DNA from: Chitinophaga oryziterrae
Lineage (GTDB): Bacteria > Bacteroidota > Bacteroidia > Chitinophagales > Chitinophagaceae
Reading direction: 5' to 3'
Assembly (NCBI RefSeq): GCF_009758125.1
Contig: NZ_WRXO01000002.1
Coordinates: 434,001-498,000 of the forward strand
DNA length: 64,000 nt
Below are positions 42,153 to 53,200 of the stretch, in pieces; positions within the stretch are counted from its first letter, which is position 1; each line of letters starts with the position of its first letter. Made by a program: the position numbers and the translations under genes. The notes beneath the pieces were generated by a model that did no database searches, was not told the DNA's origin, and was given only the letters and a program-made list of their open reading frames with translations.

Positions 42153-43847
42153 ATGAAAAAGATATGTCTGATAATTTTACTGTTCTCCTGTAATATAGAT
42201 GAATACAACCCTTCCGGCGCTACAGCAGATGCGGTGTGGTCAACACCTCAGGGATTTGTTACGCTGGTGAATGCTGCATATTCAGAACAACGGGCCTGGT
42301 ATGGCAAAGAGGATGGGGTGTTTATGTCGGAAGCAGGGACCGATCTCTGGTTCAATTCCAATAAAGATAATTATGCGAATGAACTCACCCGTTATGAGAG
42401 CTTTACTCCTTCCACTGCTAATCCTAATAAAGCCGTGTGGAAGTCTTTGTATAAAGCTATCAACCTTTGTAATGCGGGGATCAACAGGATTGGTCAGGCC
42501 GGGTTTACAGACAGCGTCCAACGTAATAACAGGGAAGGGGAATTACGTTTCCTCAGGGCCTTTTGTTACTGGCATGTGGTGGAAACATATGGTGGCGTCA
42601 TGTTGCTGACACAGGAAACATCCGGAGTGATGCTGACTGCTACCAGGAGCCCGGTAAAAGCTTTCTATCAGTTAATGGTGGAGGACCTTACCCTGGCAGT
42701 GAAGTATTTACCCGTTAGTTATGGCGCTGAATATAGTCGTGCTACAAAGAAATCTGCGCTGGGATTATTAGCCCGTGTATACCTCTCCGGCGCTTATTAT
42801 TATACGGGCGCAGAAGCACAGCAATGGTTTAAAAAGGCACAGGAAACTGCGGATGAGGTGATTAACAGGAAAGTGGAATTTGGGGTAGATCTTTGGGCTG
42901 ATTACGCCGATCTCTGGAAACCTCAGAATAATAAACAGAACAAAGAGGCTTTGTATACCATCAGTAATTCTACTAATACGGCGTTGAATTATGATGGTAA
43001 CGCGAATCGTTTGCACCTTTGGTTTCTGACTACCTACAGCTCCAAACCCGGTATGCAGTTAAGCATGGAATATGGAAAGGATAACAGCCGGAGATTTATG
43101 CCTACCCGTGCATTGCTGGATTTTTATGATGAGAATAAAGACCACCGCTATGCAGGTGCTTTCCAGGAAGTATGGATCTGTAATAAGGCGTATACATGGA
43201 CAGCGGCAGATGTGGCTACCTATAAAAAAGATCCTGCTATGATCGGAAAACAGATGATACCAGGGAAAGATACTGCGCTGTATGTTACCAAACAAAGTAT
43301 CGCTGATAAGGCTACCCGTCCCTATTTAGTAATTGACAGGGATAGTACTTATCATACGAATGGTTCCATCTATGGGGCGAATGATTATGTGCAACTGAAG
43401 AAATATATGGACCCTCTTACACGTGCTGCTGCCAACTCCAATCCCGGTTACCTGGATATCCTGGTTATTCGCCTGGCAGAGATATACCTGGTGGCAGCGG
43501 AAGCGGCTTTTCAACAAGGGGATAATAATGCAGCCGCTGCGTATATCAATATATTGAGGACAAGGGCTGCTGTCAAAACACCTGTAAATCATACTACAGA
43601 GATGCAGATCACAGCAAATGATATCAGCCTGGATTTTATACTGGATGAAAGAGCACGTGAACTGGCCGGAGAACATTTACGCTGGTTCGATCTGAAACGT
43701 ACAGGTAAACTTATAGACAGGATCCATCAGTATAACCCGGATATCACACAGGTACAACCTTTTCATATGCTGCGGCCGGTGCCGCAGGTTGAACTGGATG
43801 CATTAACTAATGGTCAGCAATTCGGACAAAATGAAGGGTATAATTAG
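42153..43847 (+). CDS. SusD/RagB-like lipoprotein, PUL pair 2
   Basis: The 564-aa lipoprotein has a short signal MKKICLIILLFSC with lipobox Cys. Family segments are NNREGELRFLRAFCYWHVVE, YGGVMLLTQE, YSRATKKSALGLLARVYLSG, LVIRLAEIYLVAAEAAFQQG and ILDERARELAGEHLRWFDLK. The pattern is the standard SusD TPR scaffold. It binds the glycan at the surface together with SusC 2. It starts 11 bp after the susC stop, and the next gene begins inside its last codons. Confidence 0.95.
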   Translation: MKKICLIILLFSCNIDEYNPSGATADAVWSTPQGFVTLVNAAYSEQRAWYGKEDGVFMSEAGTDLWFNSNKDNYANELTRYESFTPSTANPNKAVWKSLYKAINLCNAGINRIGQAGFTDSVQRNNREGELRFLRAFCYWHVVETYGGVMLLTQETSGVMLTATRSPVKAFYQLMVEDLTLAVKYLPVSYGAEYSRATKKSALGLLARVYLSGAYYYTGAEAQQWFKKAQETADEVINRKVEFGVDLWADYADLWKPQNNKQNKEALYTISNSTNTALNYDGNANRLHLWFLTTYSSKPGMQLSMEYGKDNSRRFMPTRALLDFYDENKDHRYAGAFQEVWICNKAYTWTAADVATYKKDPAMIGKQMIPGKDTALYVTKQSIADKATRPYLVIDRDSTYHTNGSIYGANDYVQLKKYMDPLTRAAANSNPGYLDILVIRLAEIYLVAAEAAFQQGDNNAAAAYINILRTRAAVKTPVNHTTEMQITANDISLDFILDERARELAGEHLRWFDLKRTGKLIDRIHQYNPDITQVQPFHMLRPVPQVELDALTNGQQFGQNEGYN

Positions 43848-45555
43848 TTTATTCTTATTACTGGCAACATCTGCTGCTGCACAGGTACATTATACAGGTA
43901 ATACACTGGTAAATGTAGACTATCATCATGGGCAGTTACACCCTGTTGTGGGTGTGCGTAATATCCAGGTAATGCGGGCCGATAGGAATATTAACCACGG
44001 CTGGACTTACAACCATGCGCCCATGCTGGCATACTGGCGCAACAGGTTCTATCTTGAATACCTGAGTGATGAAGTAGGGGAAAGCGTGCCACCCGGACAA
44101 ACATTATTACTTACTTCTCCGGATGGTGTTACCTGGTCTTCGCCTGATGTCATCTTCCCGCCTTACAAAATCCCCGATGGGCCTGTGAAAGATGGTATTG
44201 CTCATAATCTCTATGCGGTCATGCACCAGCGTATGGGATTCTATGTATCTAAGAATGATCATCTGCTGGCATTGGGATATTATGGTATCTGTTTAAATGC
44301 AAAGGATGATCCGAATGATGGGAAAGGTATCGGTCGGGTAGTAAGAGAAATTTTGCCAGACGGTAAATACGGCCCCATTTATTTTATACACTACAACAAG
44401 GCATGGAATGTAAGTAATACATCCTATCCCTTTTACACCAGCAGTAAGAATAAAGAATTTGTGGCTGCCTGTAATGAGTTATTAGCTACACCGCTGATGA
44501 TGATGCAATGGAATGAAGAATCTGACAGAGATGATCCTTTGATCCCTTTACAGAAACAATACAAGGCATTTTGTTATTATCATTTGCCGGATGGTAAGGT
44601 AGTAGGATTATGGAAGAATGCGTTGACTGGTACAAGCAATGATGAAGGGAAAACATGGTCTGCTGTTGGGCGGGCTCCGGGGTTTGTAAATAGTAACGCA
44701 AAGATATGGGGACAGAGAACTTCAGATGGCCGCTTTGCTACAGTGTATAATCCTTCTGAATACAGATGGCCACTGGCATTGTCCGTAAGTAATGACGGAC
44801 TTGAGTATACCAACTTATTACTGGTGAATGGAGAAGTACCCCCTATGCGTTATGGCGGGAATTATAAGTCTTACGGGCCACAATATGTAAGAGGGATAGA
44901 GGAAGGGAATGGTATACCAAAGGACAGCAATCTGTGGGTTACTTACAGTATGAATAAGGAAGATATATGGGTGGCGATGATACCTGTGCCTGTAAAGGAT
45001 TATGGGGATGAATGGAATACGTATAGCCCGCTTTTGGCGCCTGTAACTATCACACCTGATAAAATTACTTTGGAAGATAAAGACCCTTATGATTACGCTA
45101 AAGCAGAAAGGATTATCCCTGCTGCAAAAAAACTACAGGTGGATTTTACTATCACTCCCAAACAGGATGACCACGGTCAGTTACAGATAGAATTGCAGGA
45201 TGGGAAAGGCGCTCCTGGTCTCAGGCTTATCTTTGACGCAGATAGTATATTAAAAACAAAAGCAGGGGCCAGGTATAAAAACTTCTTCCATTATCAAGGA
45301 GATAGTACTTATGCTTTCCATATTACCTTAAACACGTTCACCCGTTTTTACACTATCAATATAAACGGGAAAGATATACTGACCAGTCTTCTCTATGCTC
45401 CTTTGGATGCCGTGGAAAGAGTGGTGTTCAGAACAGGGGAGACAAGACATTTCCCGGATGCAGATACACCTGCGGATCAGACTTATGATCTGCCGAAGGC
45501 TGATGTGCAAAAGGCTGTGTACGATATCCGTTCTTTTAAAACTGCTGCATTATGA
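43831..45555 (+). CDS. Secreted six-bladed beta-propeller protein of unknown activity (BNR-like)
   Basis: The ATG at 43831 gives a clean signal peptide (MKGIISLFLLLATSAAAQ); the ATG at 43810 would add seven polar residues. The mature protein, about 555 aa, begins VHYTGNTLVNVDYHHGQLHP. It has propeller strands with Asp-box-like turns (TSPDGVTWSS, SNDEGKTWSA, SNDGLEYTN), NHAPMLAYWRNRFYLEYLSD and RYGGNYKSYGPQYVRG. The last ~160 residues are a beta-sandwich/concanavalin-like domain (GQLQIELQDG, FTRFYTININGKDI). It is typical of pectin PULs. An exo-acting glycosidase or lyase activity is possible, none can be assigned. It overlaps its neighbours by 17 bp and 4 bp. Confidence 0.75.
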   Translation: MKGIISLFLLLATSAAAQVHYTGNTLVNVDYHHGQLHPVVGVRNIQVMRADRNINHGWTYNHAPMLAYWRNRFYLEYLSDEVGESVPPGQTLLLTSPDGVTWSSPDVIFPPYKIPDGPVKDGIAHNLYAVMHQRMGFYVSKNDHLLALGYYGICLNAKDDPNDGKGIGRVVREILPDGKYGPIYFIHYNKAWNVSNTSYPFYTSSKNKEFVAACNELLATPLMMMQWNEESDRDDPLIPLQKQYKAFCYYHLPDGKVVGLWKNALTGTSNDEGKTWSAVGRAPGFVNSNAKIWGQRTSDGRFATVYNPSEYRWPLALSVSNDGLEYTNLLLVNGEVPPMRYGGNYKSYGPQYVRGIEEGNGIPKDSNLWVTYSMNKEDIWVAMIPVPVKDYGDEWNTYSPLLAPVTITPDKITLEDKDPYDYAKAERIIPAAKKLQVDFTITPKQDDHGQLQIELQDGKGAPGLRLIFDADSILKTKAGARYKNFFHYQGDSTYAFHITLNTFTRFYTININGKDILTSLLYAPLDAVERVVFRTGETRHFPDADTPADQTYDLPKADVQKAVYDIRSFKTAAL

Positions 45556-48500
45556 TGAGATACCTTCTTTTATTATTATTTGTGAGCAGCCCGGTATCTG
45601 TTGATCATCTCCGTTGTGAGATGTTAACAAACCCGGAAGGTATTGATGTCCTCACTCCCCGGCTTAGCTGGGAGATAAATGGGACTGGTAATAATATCAA
45701 ACAAACGGCTTACCAGGTCATCGTTGCATCTTCCATAGAAAAACTAAATGAAGGTGATTTATGGAATTCAGGGAAAGTACTATCTGATCAGTCTATTCAC
45801 ATTACCTACGCAGGAAAACCTCTTAAAAGCGGTACGGATTGCTACTGGAAAGTAAAGGTCTGGACTACCGCAGGTGTCAGCGACTGGAGTGCACCTGCCC
45901 ATTGGGGTATGGGGCTGTTTAACTGGCAGGCGCATTGGATAGGACTGGACAGTGTTTTTGCATGGGATAGTGCACAGAGTAAATTCTCACGCTTGTCTGC
46001 ACGTTACTGCCGTAAATCATTTGATGTAAAATCTGGTATTAAAAAGGCCACTGTTTACATGGCCGGCCTGGGTCATTATGAATTATATATTAACGGGAAA
46101 CAGCAGCGTGATGTTGTATTGGCGCAGGCGCCTACCGATTACTCCAAAAACATTTTATATAATACATATGATGTAACCAATATTATTAAACAAGGAAAAA
46201 ACGTGATTGGTACCGTATTGGGTAACGGGCGTTTCTTCACGATGCGACAGGCATACAAACCTTATAAGATCAAAACCTTCGGTTATCCGAAGTTATTACT
46301 GCAACTGGATATTGAATATACTAACGGAGAGAAACAAAGTATTATCACGGATGATTCCTGGAAGATAACGACCGATGGCCCTATCCGTACAAATAATGAA
46401 TATGACGGAGAAGAATATGATGCAACGAAAGAAATGCCTGGATGGGATAATATTGCTTTTAATGATGATCATTGGTTAAAAGCGGCACTGGTACAATCGC
46501 CGGGTGGACGTTTGGACGCACAGATGAATGAGCCGGTGAAAGTGATGGAGAAGATAAAGCCTGTCTCTATCCGTGCTGTTACTCCGGGTGTGTACATCAT
46601 GGATATGGGGCAGAATATGGTGGGATGGTTGCGAATGAAAGTGACCGGACAACGCGGTCAGCAGGTTACTTTACGTTACGCGGAAACTTTAAAACCCAAT
46701 GGCACACTGTACACGGAAAATCTGCGCGATGCTAAGGTAACAGACAGATATACCTTAAAAGGTGGTGGAAAAGAAATATGGGCGCCTTCTTTTGTATATC
46801 ATGGTTTTCGTTATGTGGAAATTACCGGCTGCGTACCTGCATTGGATGATTTTGTAGGAGAGGTTGTATATGATGATCTTACAACAAATGGTCAGTTTGA
46901 AACGTCAGACCCTACTTTAAACCAGATTTATAAAAATGCTTACTGGGGGATAAGAGGGAACTACAAAGGCATGCCTGTAGATTGTCCTCAACGTAATGAA
47001 CGTATGCCCTGGCTGGGCGACAGGGCAACAGGTGCTTATGGAGAAAGCTTTCTTTTTGATAACGCAAAACTGTACGCCAAATGGCTGGATGATATTGAAT
47101 ATGCACAAACGGCAGAAGGGGCTATTCCTGATGTGGCACCTGCCTATTGGAATTATTACTCCGATAACATGACCTGGCCGGGAACTTATCTGCTGATAGC
47201 AAATACTTTGTATGAGCAGTTCGGGGATGTACAGTCTATCCGTAAACATTATCCTTCTATGAAAAAATGGATGGAGTATATGCGGAGTAAATATCTTGTC
47301 AACAATATCATGACGAAAGATAAATACGGCGACTGGTGTGTACCTCCTGAATCTAAAGAGCTGATTCATGCAAAAGATTCTTCCCGGTTAACAAGTGGTA
47401 CTTTGATCGCCACGGCTTATTATTATCATCTGCTTACTTTAATGCAGCATTTTGCGGGATTAGTGCAGGAGGATAAAGATGCAAAGACATTCGCCGATTT
47501 GTCTGTCAAAATAAAAACTGCTTTTAATCGACGGTTTTTGAACAACAAGCATAACGATAGTAGTACAGTTAAGTATTATGATAACAATACTGTAACCGCT
47601 AATCTCCTGCCTTTGTCTTTTAATATGGTGCCTGTTGCCGATCGTAAAGAAATATTTGAACAGATAGTACGCAAGTCTGATGGTCATATCAGCACAGGTA
47701 TGATAGGTACACAATGGTTAATGCGTGGCCTTACAGATAATGGCAGAGCAGATCTTGCTTATCAGATAGCTGCCAGCCGGGATTATCCCGGCTGGGGATA
47801 TATGGCAGCAAACGGTGCTACTACCATCTGGGAATTATGGAATGGTAATACGGCTAATCCCAGTATGAACTCTCATAACCATGTGATGTTATTAGGAGAT
47901 CTACTGGTTTGGTTTTATGAGAACCTGGCGGGAATTAAAAGCCATGATGCTTTTAAAGATATCATCATGAAACCTGTTCTTGTAAATGGGCTGGATGAAG
48001 TAAATGCTTCGTTTCATTGTATGTATGGAGATATTCGTAGTCATTGGAAAAAGACGCCGGGAAGTTTTACGTGGGACATTTCTGTACCTGCCAATTCAAC
48101 GGCTACAGTATATATCCTTGCTAAATCTGTTAAAGATGTAAAAGGTCACGGGACTTTTTTACGTATGGAACAAGACAGGGCCGTTTATAAAGTAGGCTCA
48201 GGGGACTATACATTTATTGCTGAGCAAACGAAGAAAAAAGCAGTGATTGTTGATGAGTTCATATTTGATAAGGCGCCTTTCCCCGAGAGCCATGCAGCCA
48301 CTATTGCAGAAACACCGAAGGGGTTGATCACCGCCTGGTTCGGAGGTACGAAAGAAAGGAATCCGGATGTGGGGATATGGGTAAGCAGGCAGGTAAAGGA
48401 TACAATAAATGGACAGAGTAATAAGGGTGTAAAGATAAAAGATAAAGCAAACAGTCAGGCAAGGCTTATCTGGACTACGCCTGTGGAAGTAGCCAATGGC

Positions 48501-49313
48501 ATTGTTTCAGATAGTGTTCGGTACGCCTGCTGGAACCCGGTATTATACCAGGTACCCGGGGGCGACCTGCTGTTATTCTACAAAACAGGCCCCAATGTGG
48601 CAGGATGGAAAGGCTGGATGAAAACATCTGCTGATGGAGGGATGACATGGTCTGCTGCACAAGCTCTTCCGCAAGGCTTTTTAGGCCCGATAAAGAACAA
48701 ACCGGTACTACTGGAGAGTACACTACTATGCCCTTCCAGCACAGAAGAAGGGGGCTGGAAAGTGCATTTCGAAGCTACTAAGGATAATGGCAAAACCTGG
48801 ACTATGACAGGCCCAATTAACGATGGTAAAACCAGTAACGCTATCCAACCCAGTATACTCAGTTATGGTAATGGGAAATTACAGGTCCTTTGCAGAAGTA
48901 AAGAAAGAGTAATAGAGCAGTCCTGGTCTACGGATAATGGGCGTAGCTGGTCTCCGGTAACCGCTACTTCATTACCTAATAATAACTCTGGTACAGATGC
49001 AGTGACGTTGTCAGATGGGCGTCAGCTATTGGTATATAACCATGTTAAAACGCCTGAAGGTGCATCCAAAGGGGCGCGTACACCTTTAAATGTGGCAATA
49101 TCCAAAGATGGAATTACCTGGTATGCAGCGCTGGTATTGGAAGATTCTCCTATAGGTCAGTATTCTTATCCTTCTGTAATACAGTCGGCCGATGGGTATG
49201 TACATATTGTATATACCTGGCGCAGACAGAAGATTAAATATGTGAAGATAGATCCGCGTCAGCTTACTTTAAAACTGATAAAAAACGAGCAATGGACAGA
49301 CGTCAATTTATAG
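45552..49313 (+). CDS. GH78 alpha-L-rhamnosidase fused to a sialidase-like (BNR) propeller
   Basis: The 1253-aa secreted protein joins two enzymes. Residues about 15-870 are a GH78: N-terminal sandwich domains (LRCEMLTNPEGIDVLTPRLS), carbohydrate-binding part, then the (alpha/alpha)6 barrel with VDCPQRNERMPWLGD (the Asp, Glu and Asp of the GH78 catalytic motif) and GATTIWELWNG with the second Glu. Residues about 895-1245 are a six-bladed propeller (PESHAATIAETPKGLITAWF, TSADGGMTWSAAQ, TKDNGKTWTMTGP, YSYPSVIQSADGYVHIVYTW) of the BNR_2 type. The rhamnosidase would remove terminal alpha-L-rhamnose; the propeller's substrate is unknown. It overlaps the previous gene by 4 bp and the next by 22 bp. 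Confidence 0.88.
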   Translation: MMRYLLLLLFVSSPVSVDHLRCEMLTNPEGIDVLTPRLSWEINGTGNNIKQTAYQVIVASSIEKLNEGDLWNSGKVLSDQSIHITYAGKPLKSGTDCYWKVKVWTTAGVSDWSAPAHWGMGLFNWQAHWIGLDSVFAWDSAQSKFSRLSARYCRKSFDVKSGIKKATVYMAGLGHYELYINGKQQRDVVLAQAPTDYSKNILYNTYDVTNIIKQGKNVIGTVLGNGRFFTMRQAYKPYKIKTFGYPKLLLQLDIEYTNGEKQSIITDDSWKITTDGPIRTNNEYDGEEYDATKEMPGWDNIAFNDDHWLKAALVQSPGGRLDAQMNEPVKVMEKIKPVSIRAVTPGVYIMDMGQNMVGWLRMKVTGQRGQQVTLRYAETLKPNGTLYTENLRDAKVTDRYTLKGGGKEIWAPSFVYHGFRYVEITGCVPALDDFVGEVVYDDLTTNGQFETSDPTLNQIYKNAYWGIRGNYKGMPVDCPQRNERMPWLGDRATGAYGESFLFDNAKLYAKWLDDIEYAQTAEGAIPDVAPAYWNYYSDNMTWPGTYLLIANTLYEQFGDVQSIRKHYPSMKKWMEYMRSKYLVNNIMTKDKYGDWCVPPESKELIHAKDSSRLTSGTLIATAYYYHLLTLMQHFAGLVQEDKDAKTFADLSVKIKTAFNRRFLNNKHNDSSTVKYYDNNTVTANLLPLSFNMVPVADRKEIFEQIVRKSDGHISTGMIGTQWLMRGLTDNGRADLAYQIAASRDYPGWGYMAANGATTIWELWNGNTANPSMNSHNHVMLLGDLLVWFYENLAGIKSHDAFKDIIMKPVLVNGLDEVNASFHCMYGDIRSHWKKTPGSFTWDISVPANSTATVYILAKSVKDVKGHGTFLRMEQDRAVYKVGSGDYTFIAEQTKKKAVIVDEFIFDKAPFPESHAATIAETPKGLITAWFGGTKERNPDVGIWVSRQVKDTINGQSNKGVKIKDKANSQARLIWTTPVEVANGIVSDSVRYACWNPVLYQVPGGDLLLFYKTGPNVAGWKGWMKTSADGGMTWSAAQALPQGFLGPIKNKPVLLESTLLCPSSTEEGGWKVHFEATKDNGKTWTMTGPINDGKTSNAIQPSILSYGNGKLQVLCRSKERVIEQSWSTDNGRSWSPVTATSLPNNNSGTDAVTLSDGRQLLVYNHVKTPEGASKGARTPLNVAISKDGITWYAALVLEDSPIGQYSYPSVIQSADGYVHIVYTWRRQKIKYVKIDPRQLTLKLIKNEQWTDVNL

Positions 49314-50170
49314 GCAAAGCTGCAATAGTTAGTACAGGATTGTTATTACCAATGCAATTACTGGCCACAGCGAAAGAACCCCGTTACAGAATAGCTGTCT
49401 GCGACTGGATGATCCTTAAAAGGCAGAAGCTGGGTGCTTTCCAGTTAACCAGGGATATAGGAGCAGATGGGGTAGAGGTAGATATGGGAGGATTGGGTAA
49501 CCGTCCAACTTTTGATAACAAGTTAACAGATCCTGTTGTCCGTCAGCAGTTTCTCGATAAATCCAAAGAGTTAAATATTGCGATCAGTTCTGTTGCGATG
49601 TCTGGTTTTTATGCGCAGTCATTTGCAGAAAGACCGGAAGTAGATGCTATGATACAGGATTGTATCAATACCATGCTGCAATTAAACGTAAAAGTAGCCT
49701 TCCTGCCATTAGGCGTAGAAGGGGATCTGGTGAAACACCCGGAGCTGCGCCCTGCTATTGTCACCCGTTTAAAAGCGGCTGGCCTGCAAGCGGCAAAAGC
49801 AGACGTAGTCATCGGTATTGAAACAGCTTTATCCGCAGCAGAAGAGGTGAAGTTATTAGATGAGATCGACTCTCCTGCCATCAAAAGCTATTTCAATTTT
49901 TCCAATGCTATACAGGGAGGCAGGGATTTACAACAGGAGTTACGTACGCTGGGTAAACACCGCATTTGCCAGATCCATTGCACAGATACGGATGGGGTAT
50001 GGTTACAAAACGATTCGCATATCAATATGCGCAAAGTGAAACACACGTTGGATAAGATGGGCTGGCGTGGCTGGCTGGTAATAGAGCGCTCCCGCGATGC
50101 CAATGATGCAAAGAATGTTAAAAGAAACTTCAGTGCCAATACCGCTTATCTGAAATCCATTTTCCAATAA
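49292..50170 (+). CDS. Tat-exported TIM-barrel sugar isomerase/epimerase-like protein
   Basis: The 292-aa protein begins MDRRQFIGKAAIVSTGLLLP, a twin-arginine signal. A xylose-isomerase-like/AP-endonuclease-2-type barrel follows: IAVCDWMILKR, RDIGADGVEVDMGG, VKVAFLPLG, ADVVIGIETALSAAE, ICQIHCTDTDGVW, and WRGWLVIERSRD. Glu and His residues at barrel strand ends (VEVD, GIET, IHCTD, VIER) could bind a metal ion. Members include sugar epimerases, isomerases and lyases; the substrate is unknown. Export in folded state with a cofactor would explain the Tat signal. It overlaps the fusion gene by 22 bp. Confidence 0.8.
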   Translation: MDRRQFIGKAAIVSTGLLLPMQLLATAKEPRYRIAVCDWMILKRQKLGAFQLTRDIGADGVEVDMGGLGNRPTFDNKLTDPVVRQQFLDKSKELNIAISSVAMSGFYAQSFAERPEVDAMIQDCINTMLQLNVKVAFLPLGVEGDLVKHPELRPAIVTRLKAAGLQAAKADVVIGIETALSAAEEVKLLDEIDSPAIKSYFNFSNAIQGGRDLQQELRTLGKHRICQIHCTDTDGVWLQNDSHINMRKVKHTLDKMGWRGWLVIERSRDANDAKNVKRNFSANTAYLKSIFQ

Positions 50171-50217
50171 TCCAGGTCTCTTTCGTTATTATAAAAATCA
50201 GGGTCTCTTTCTTCGTC

Positions 50218-53200
50218 ATGAAAAAACTTCTTTCCATAGCAATAATCCTTCTTTGTACAACACAGCTTGTTGGGCAATCCTTAGATTCTCTTTTTCTCCA
50301 TCCACCGCCATCAGCCAGGCCATGGGTCTTCTGGTACTGGCTGAACGCTGCGGTATCCCGTGAAGGGATTAAAGCAGATTTACAGGCGATGAAAGACGCA
50401 GGAATTGGCGGAGCCTACCTGATGAGCATCAAAGGTAAAACTGATCCGCCTTTGGTAGATCCCCCCACAGAACAACTGACCCCTCAATGGTGGGATATGG
50501 TGCACTATGCAATGAAAGAAGCAGATAGTCTGGGGCTGCAAATGGGGATGCACGTAAGTGATGGCTTTGCCCTGGCCGGTGGTCCCTGGATCACACCGGA
50601 ACTCTCTATGCAAAAAGTAGTATGGACAATATCTTCCCCAAAAGATACCTTGTCACAACCGGAAACAAATGAAGGATATTACAGGGATATTGCCGTACTG
50701 GCATATCCTTCTCCGTTATATGCAGATGCCAGACCTGTAGTGACCAGCAGCAATGGAGATGCCCATTACCTTGCCACTCCTGGTAACAAAGAAGCATTCA
50801 AAAGCACAACACCCTGCTGGATTCAATATGCATATGATAAACCCTTTACCTGCCGGTCGGTCATCATTCATACAAACGGGAACAATTACCAGGCACATAG
50901 ATTAGGAATGGCTATCAGTGACGACGGAATAAACTTTCGTCCTGCTGGAAAAATGGAATCTCCCCGTCATGGCTGGCAGGATACAGATGCAGATGTAACG
51001 TATTCAATCCCTGCCACCACTGCCCGTTATTTTCGTTTTTTATATGATAACGACGGTTCTGAACCAGGTGCAGAAGATCTTGATGCAGCTAAATGGAAGC
51101 AAAGTTTAAAAGTCGCCGGGATCACTTTATCTCCCTTGCCCCGCATTCATCAGTACGAAGGGAAAACAGGGGTGGTATGGCGTATCAGTACACGAACTAT
51201 ATTACCGGATTCATTATGTATCCCCCTGGATAAAATCATCGATATCACGAATAAGATGGATGCCAACGGGTGTTTACACTGGAAAGCCCCTGCCGGTAAC
51301 TGGACCGTTATCAGAATAGGACATACTTCTACCGGCCATACCAATGCTACCGGTGGCGCGGGCAAAGGACTGGAATGTGATAAGTTCAATCCTGTAGCTG
51401 TAAGGTTACAATTTGATCACTGGTACGGAGAAGCATTACGCAGATCTGATCCGGCACTAAAAATGTTCCATGTAGATAGCTGGGAATGTGGTAGTCAGAA
51501 CTGGTCGCCCGTATTCAGAGATGCTTTTCATAAAAAACGCGGATATGATTTATTGAAATACCTGCCTGCTATGGCAGGCATTCCTGTGCAAAGTGCTGAA
51601 AGGTCAGAGCAATTCCTTCATGACATACGAGAGACCATCACAGAACTGGTACAACAGAACTTCTTTGATACACTGGCTGTTCTTGCGCATGCAAAAGGTT
51701 GCACCTTCAGTGCAGAAAGTGTAGCGCCTACTATGACCAGCGACGGTATGTTACATTACAGCGCTGTGGATATCCCTATGGGAGAATTCTGGTTACGCAG
51801 TCCGACTCACGACAAACCCAATGATATGCTGGATGCTATTTCCGGTGCACATATCTATGGTAAAAATATCATCCAGGCAGAAGCATTTACTTCATTACGT
51901 ATCCGGTGGGATGAACACCCGGGTATGCTCAAAACCTTACAGGACAGGAACTATGCGCTGGGAATCAATCGCCTGGTATACCACGTATTCATGCACAACC
52001 CCTGGATGGACCGTCAACCCGGCATGACATTGAATGGTATCGGTCTTTATTTTCAAAGAGATCAGACATGGTGGAAGCCCGGCAGCGCCTGGGTTACCTA
52101 TGCACAACGCTGTCAGGCTTTATTACAACAGGGCCGCCCTGTAGCAGATATAGCTGTATTTACGGGAACAGAGATTCCCAGACGTGCCGTACTGCCAGAG
52201 AAACTCGTGCCAGTATTACCGGGCATCTTCGGAGATAGTATTGTGAAGAAAGAACAGGCGCGTCTGGCTAATAAAGGGACACCCCTGAGAGAAATGCCTG
52301 CCGGCGTTACATCCGGTGCTAATATCACTGATCCGGCAGACTGGATAAATCCTCTGCATGGATATGCCTACGATTCTTTCAACCCGGATGCACTGATGCG
52401 GTTAGCAAAAGTACGCAACGGACGCATAGAGCTGCCAGGCGGGGCCTCTTATAAACTGCTGATCGTACCGGGCAATACTTTACCCGCAGAAATGACTACA
52501 CGTTTATATCAACTGATTAAAGAAGGAGCAACAGTATTGATAAATGATACTACTTTAAAGACGCAAAAAATAGGTAAAGGTTATTTATTAACGGGCCCCT
52601 GGGAAAAACAGGATTTTAGTTCGGTCAATTTACATCCTGACTTAGAAGTCCCATCCGGTATTGCCTGGACTCACCGTACTGCCCCGGGCTTTGATCTCTA
52701 CTTCATCTCTAACCAGGATAGCTGTGAACGTATCATCGATGCCTCTTTCCGTATCTCCGGCCGTATTCCTGAATTATGGGATCCCGTTAACGGGGAACAG
52801 CATGCCGCAGGTAACTGGTATATCGCTAACGGTCGTATTAAATTGCCTTTGCAGCTACCTGCCAATGGTTCCGTTTTTGTCATCTTCCGTAAACCAACTG
52901 CCGCAAAAGGAGCCAATGGTAACAACTGGCAAACGTTCACAACTGTACAGGAACTGAAAGGCCCCTGGAAAGTAGTTTTCAATAAAGACACTACCACCTT
53001 CGATAAACTGACCGACTGGAGTACAAACTCATCTGACAGTATCAAATACTTCTCCGGTACAGCGAATTATACACAAACCTTCTCCTGGCAGGGCAAAACA
53101 CAAGTACAGCTATCTCTGGGAGAAGTCGCCAACCTTGCAGCGGTAAAAGTAAACAACATCCCCTGCGGGATAGTATGGACGGCTCCTTACAGCGTAGATA

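Noticed and set aside
45395..45604. Plus-strand frame bridging the propeller and GH78 genes
   Set aside because: Shadow frame inside two well-supported genes with 4-bp overlap; no own start context or motif.
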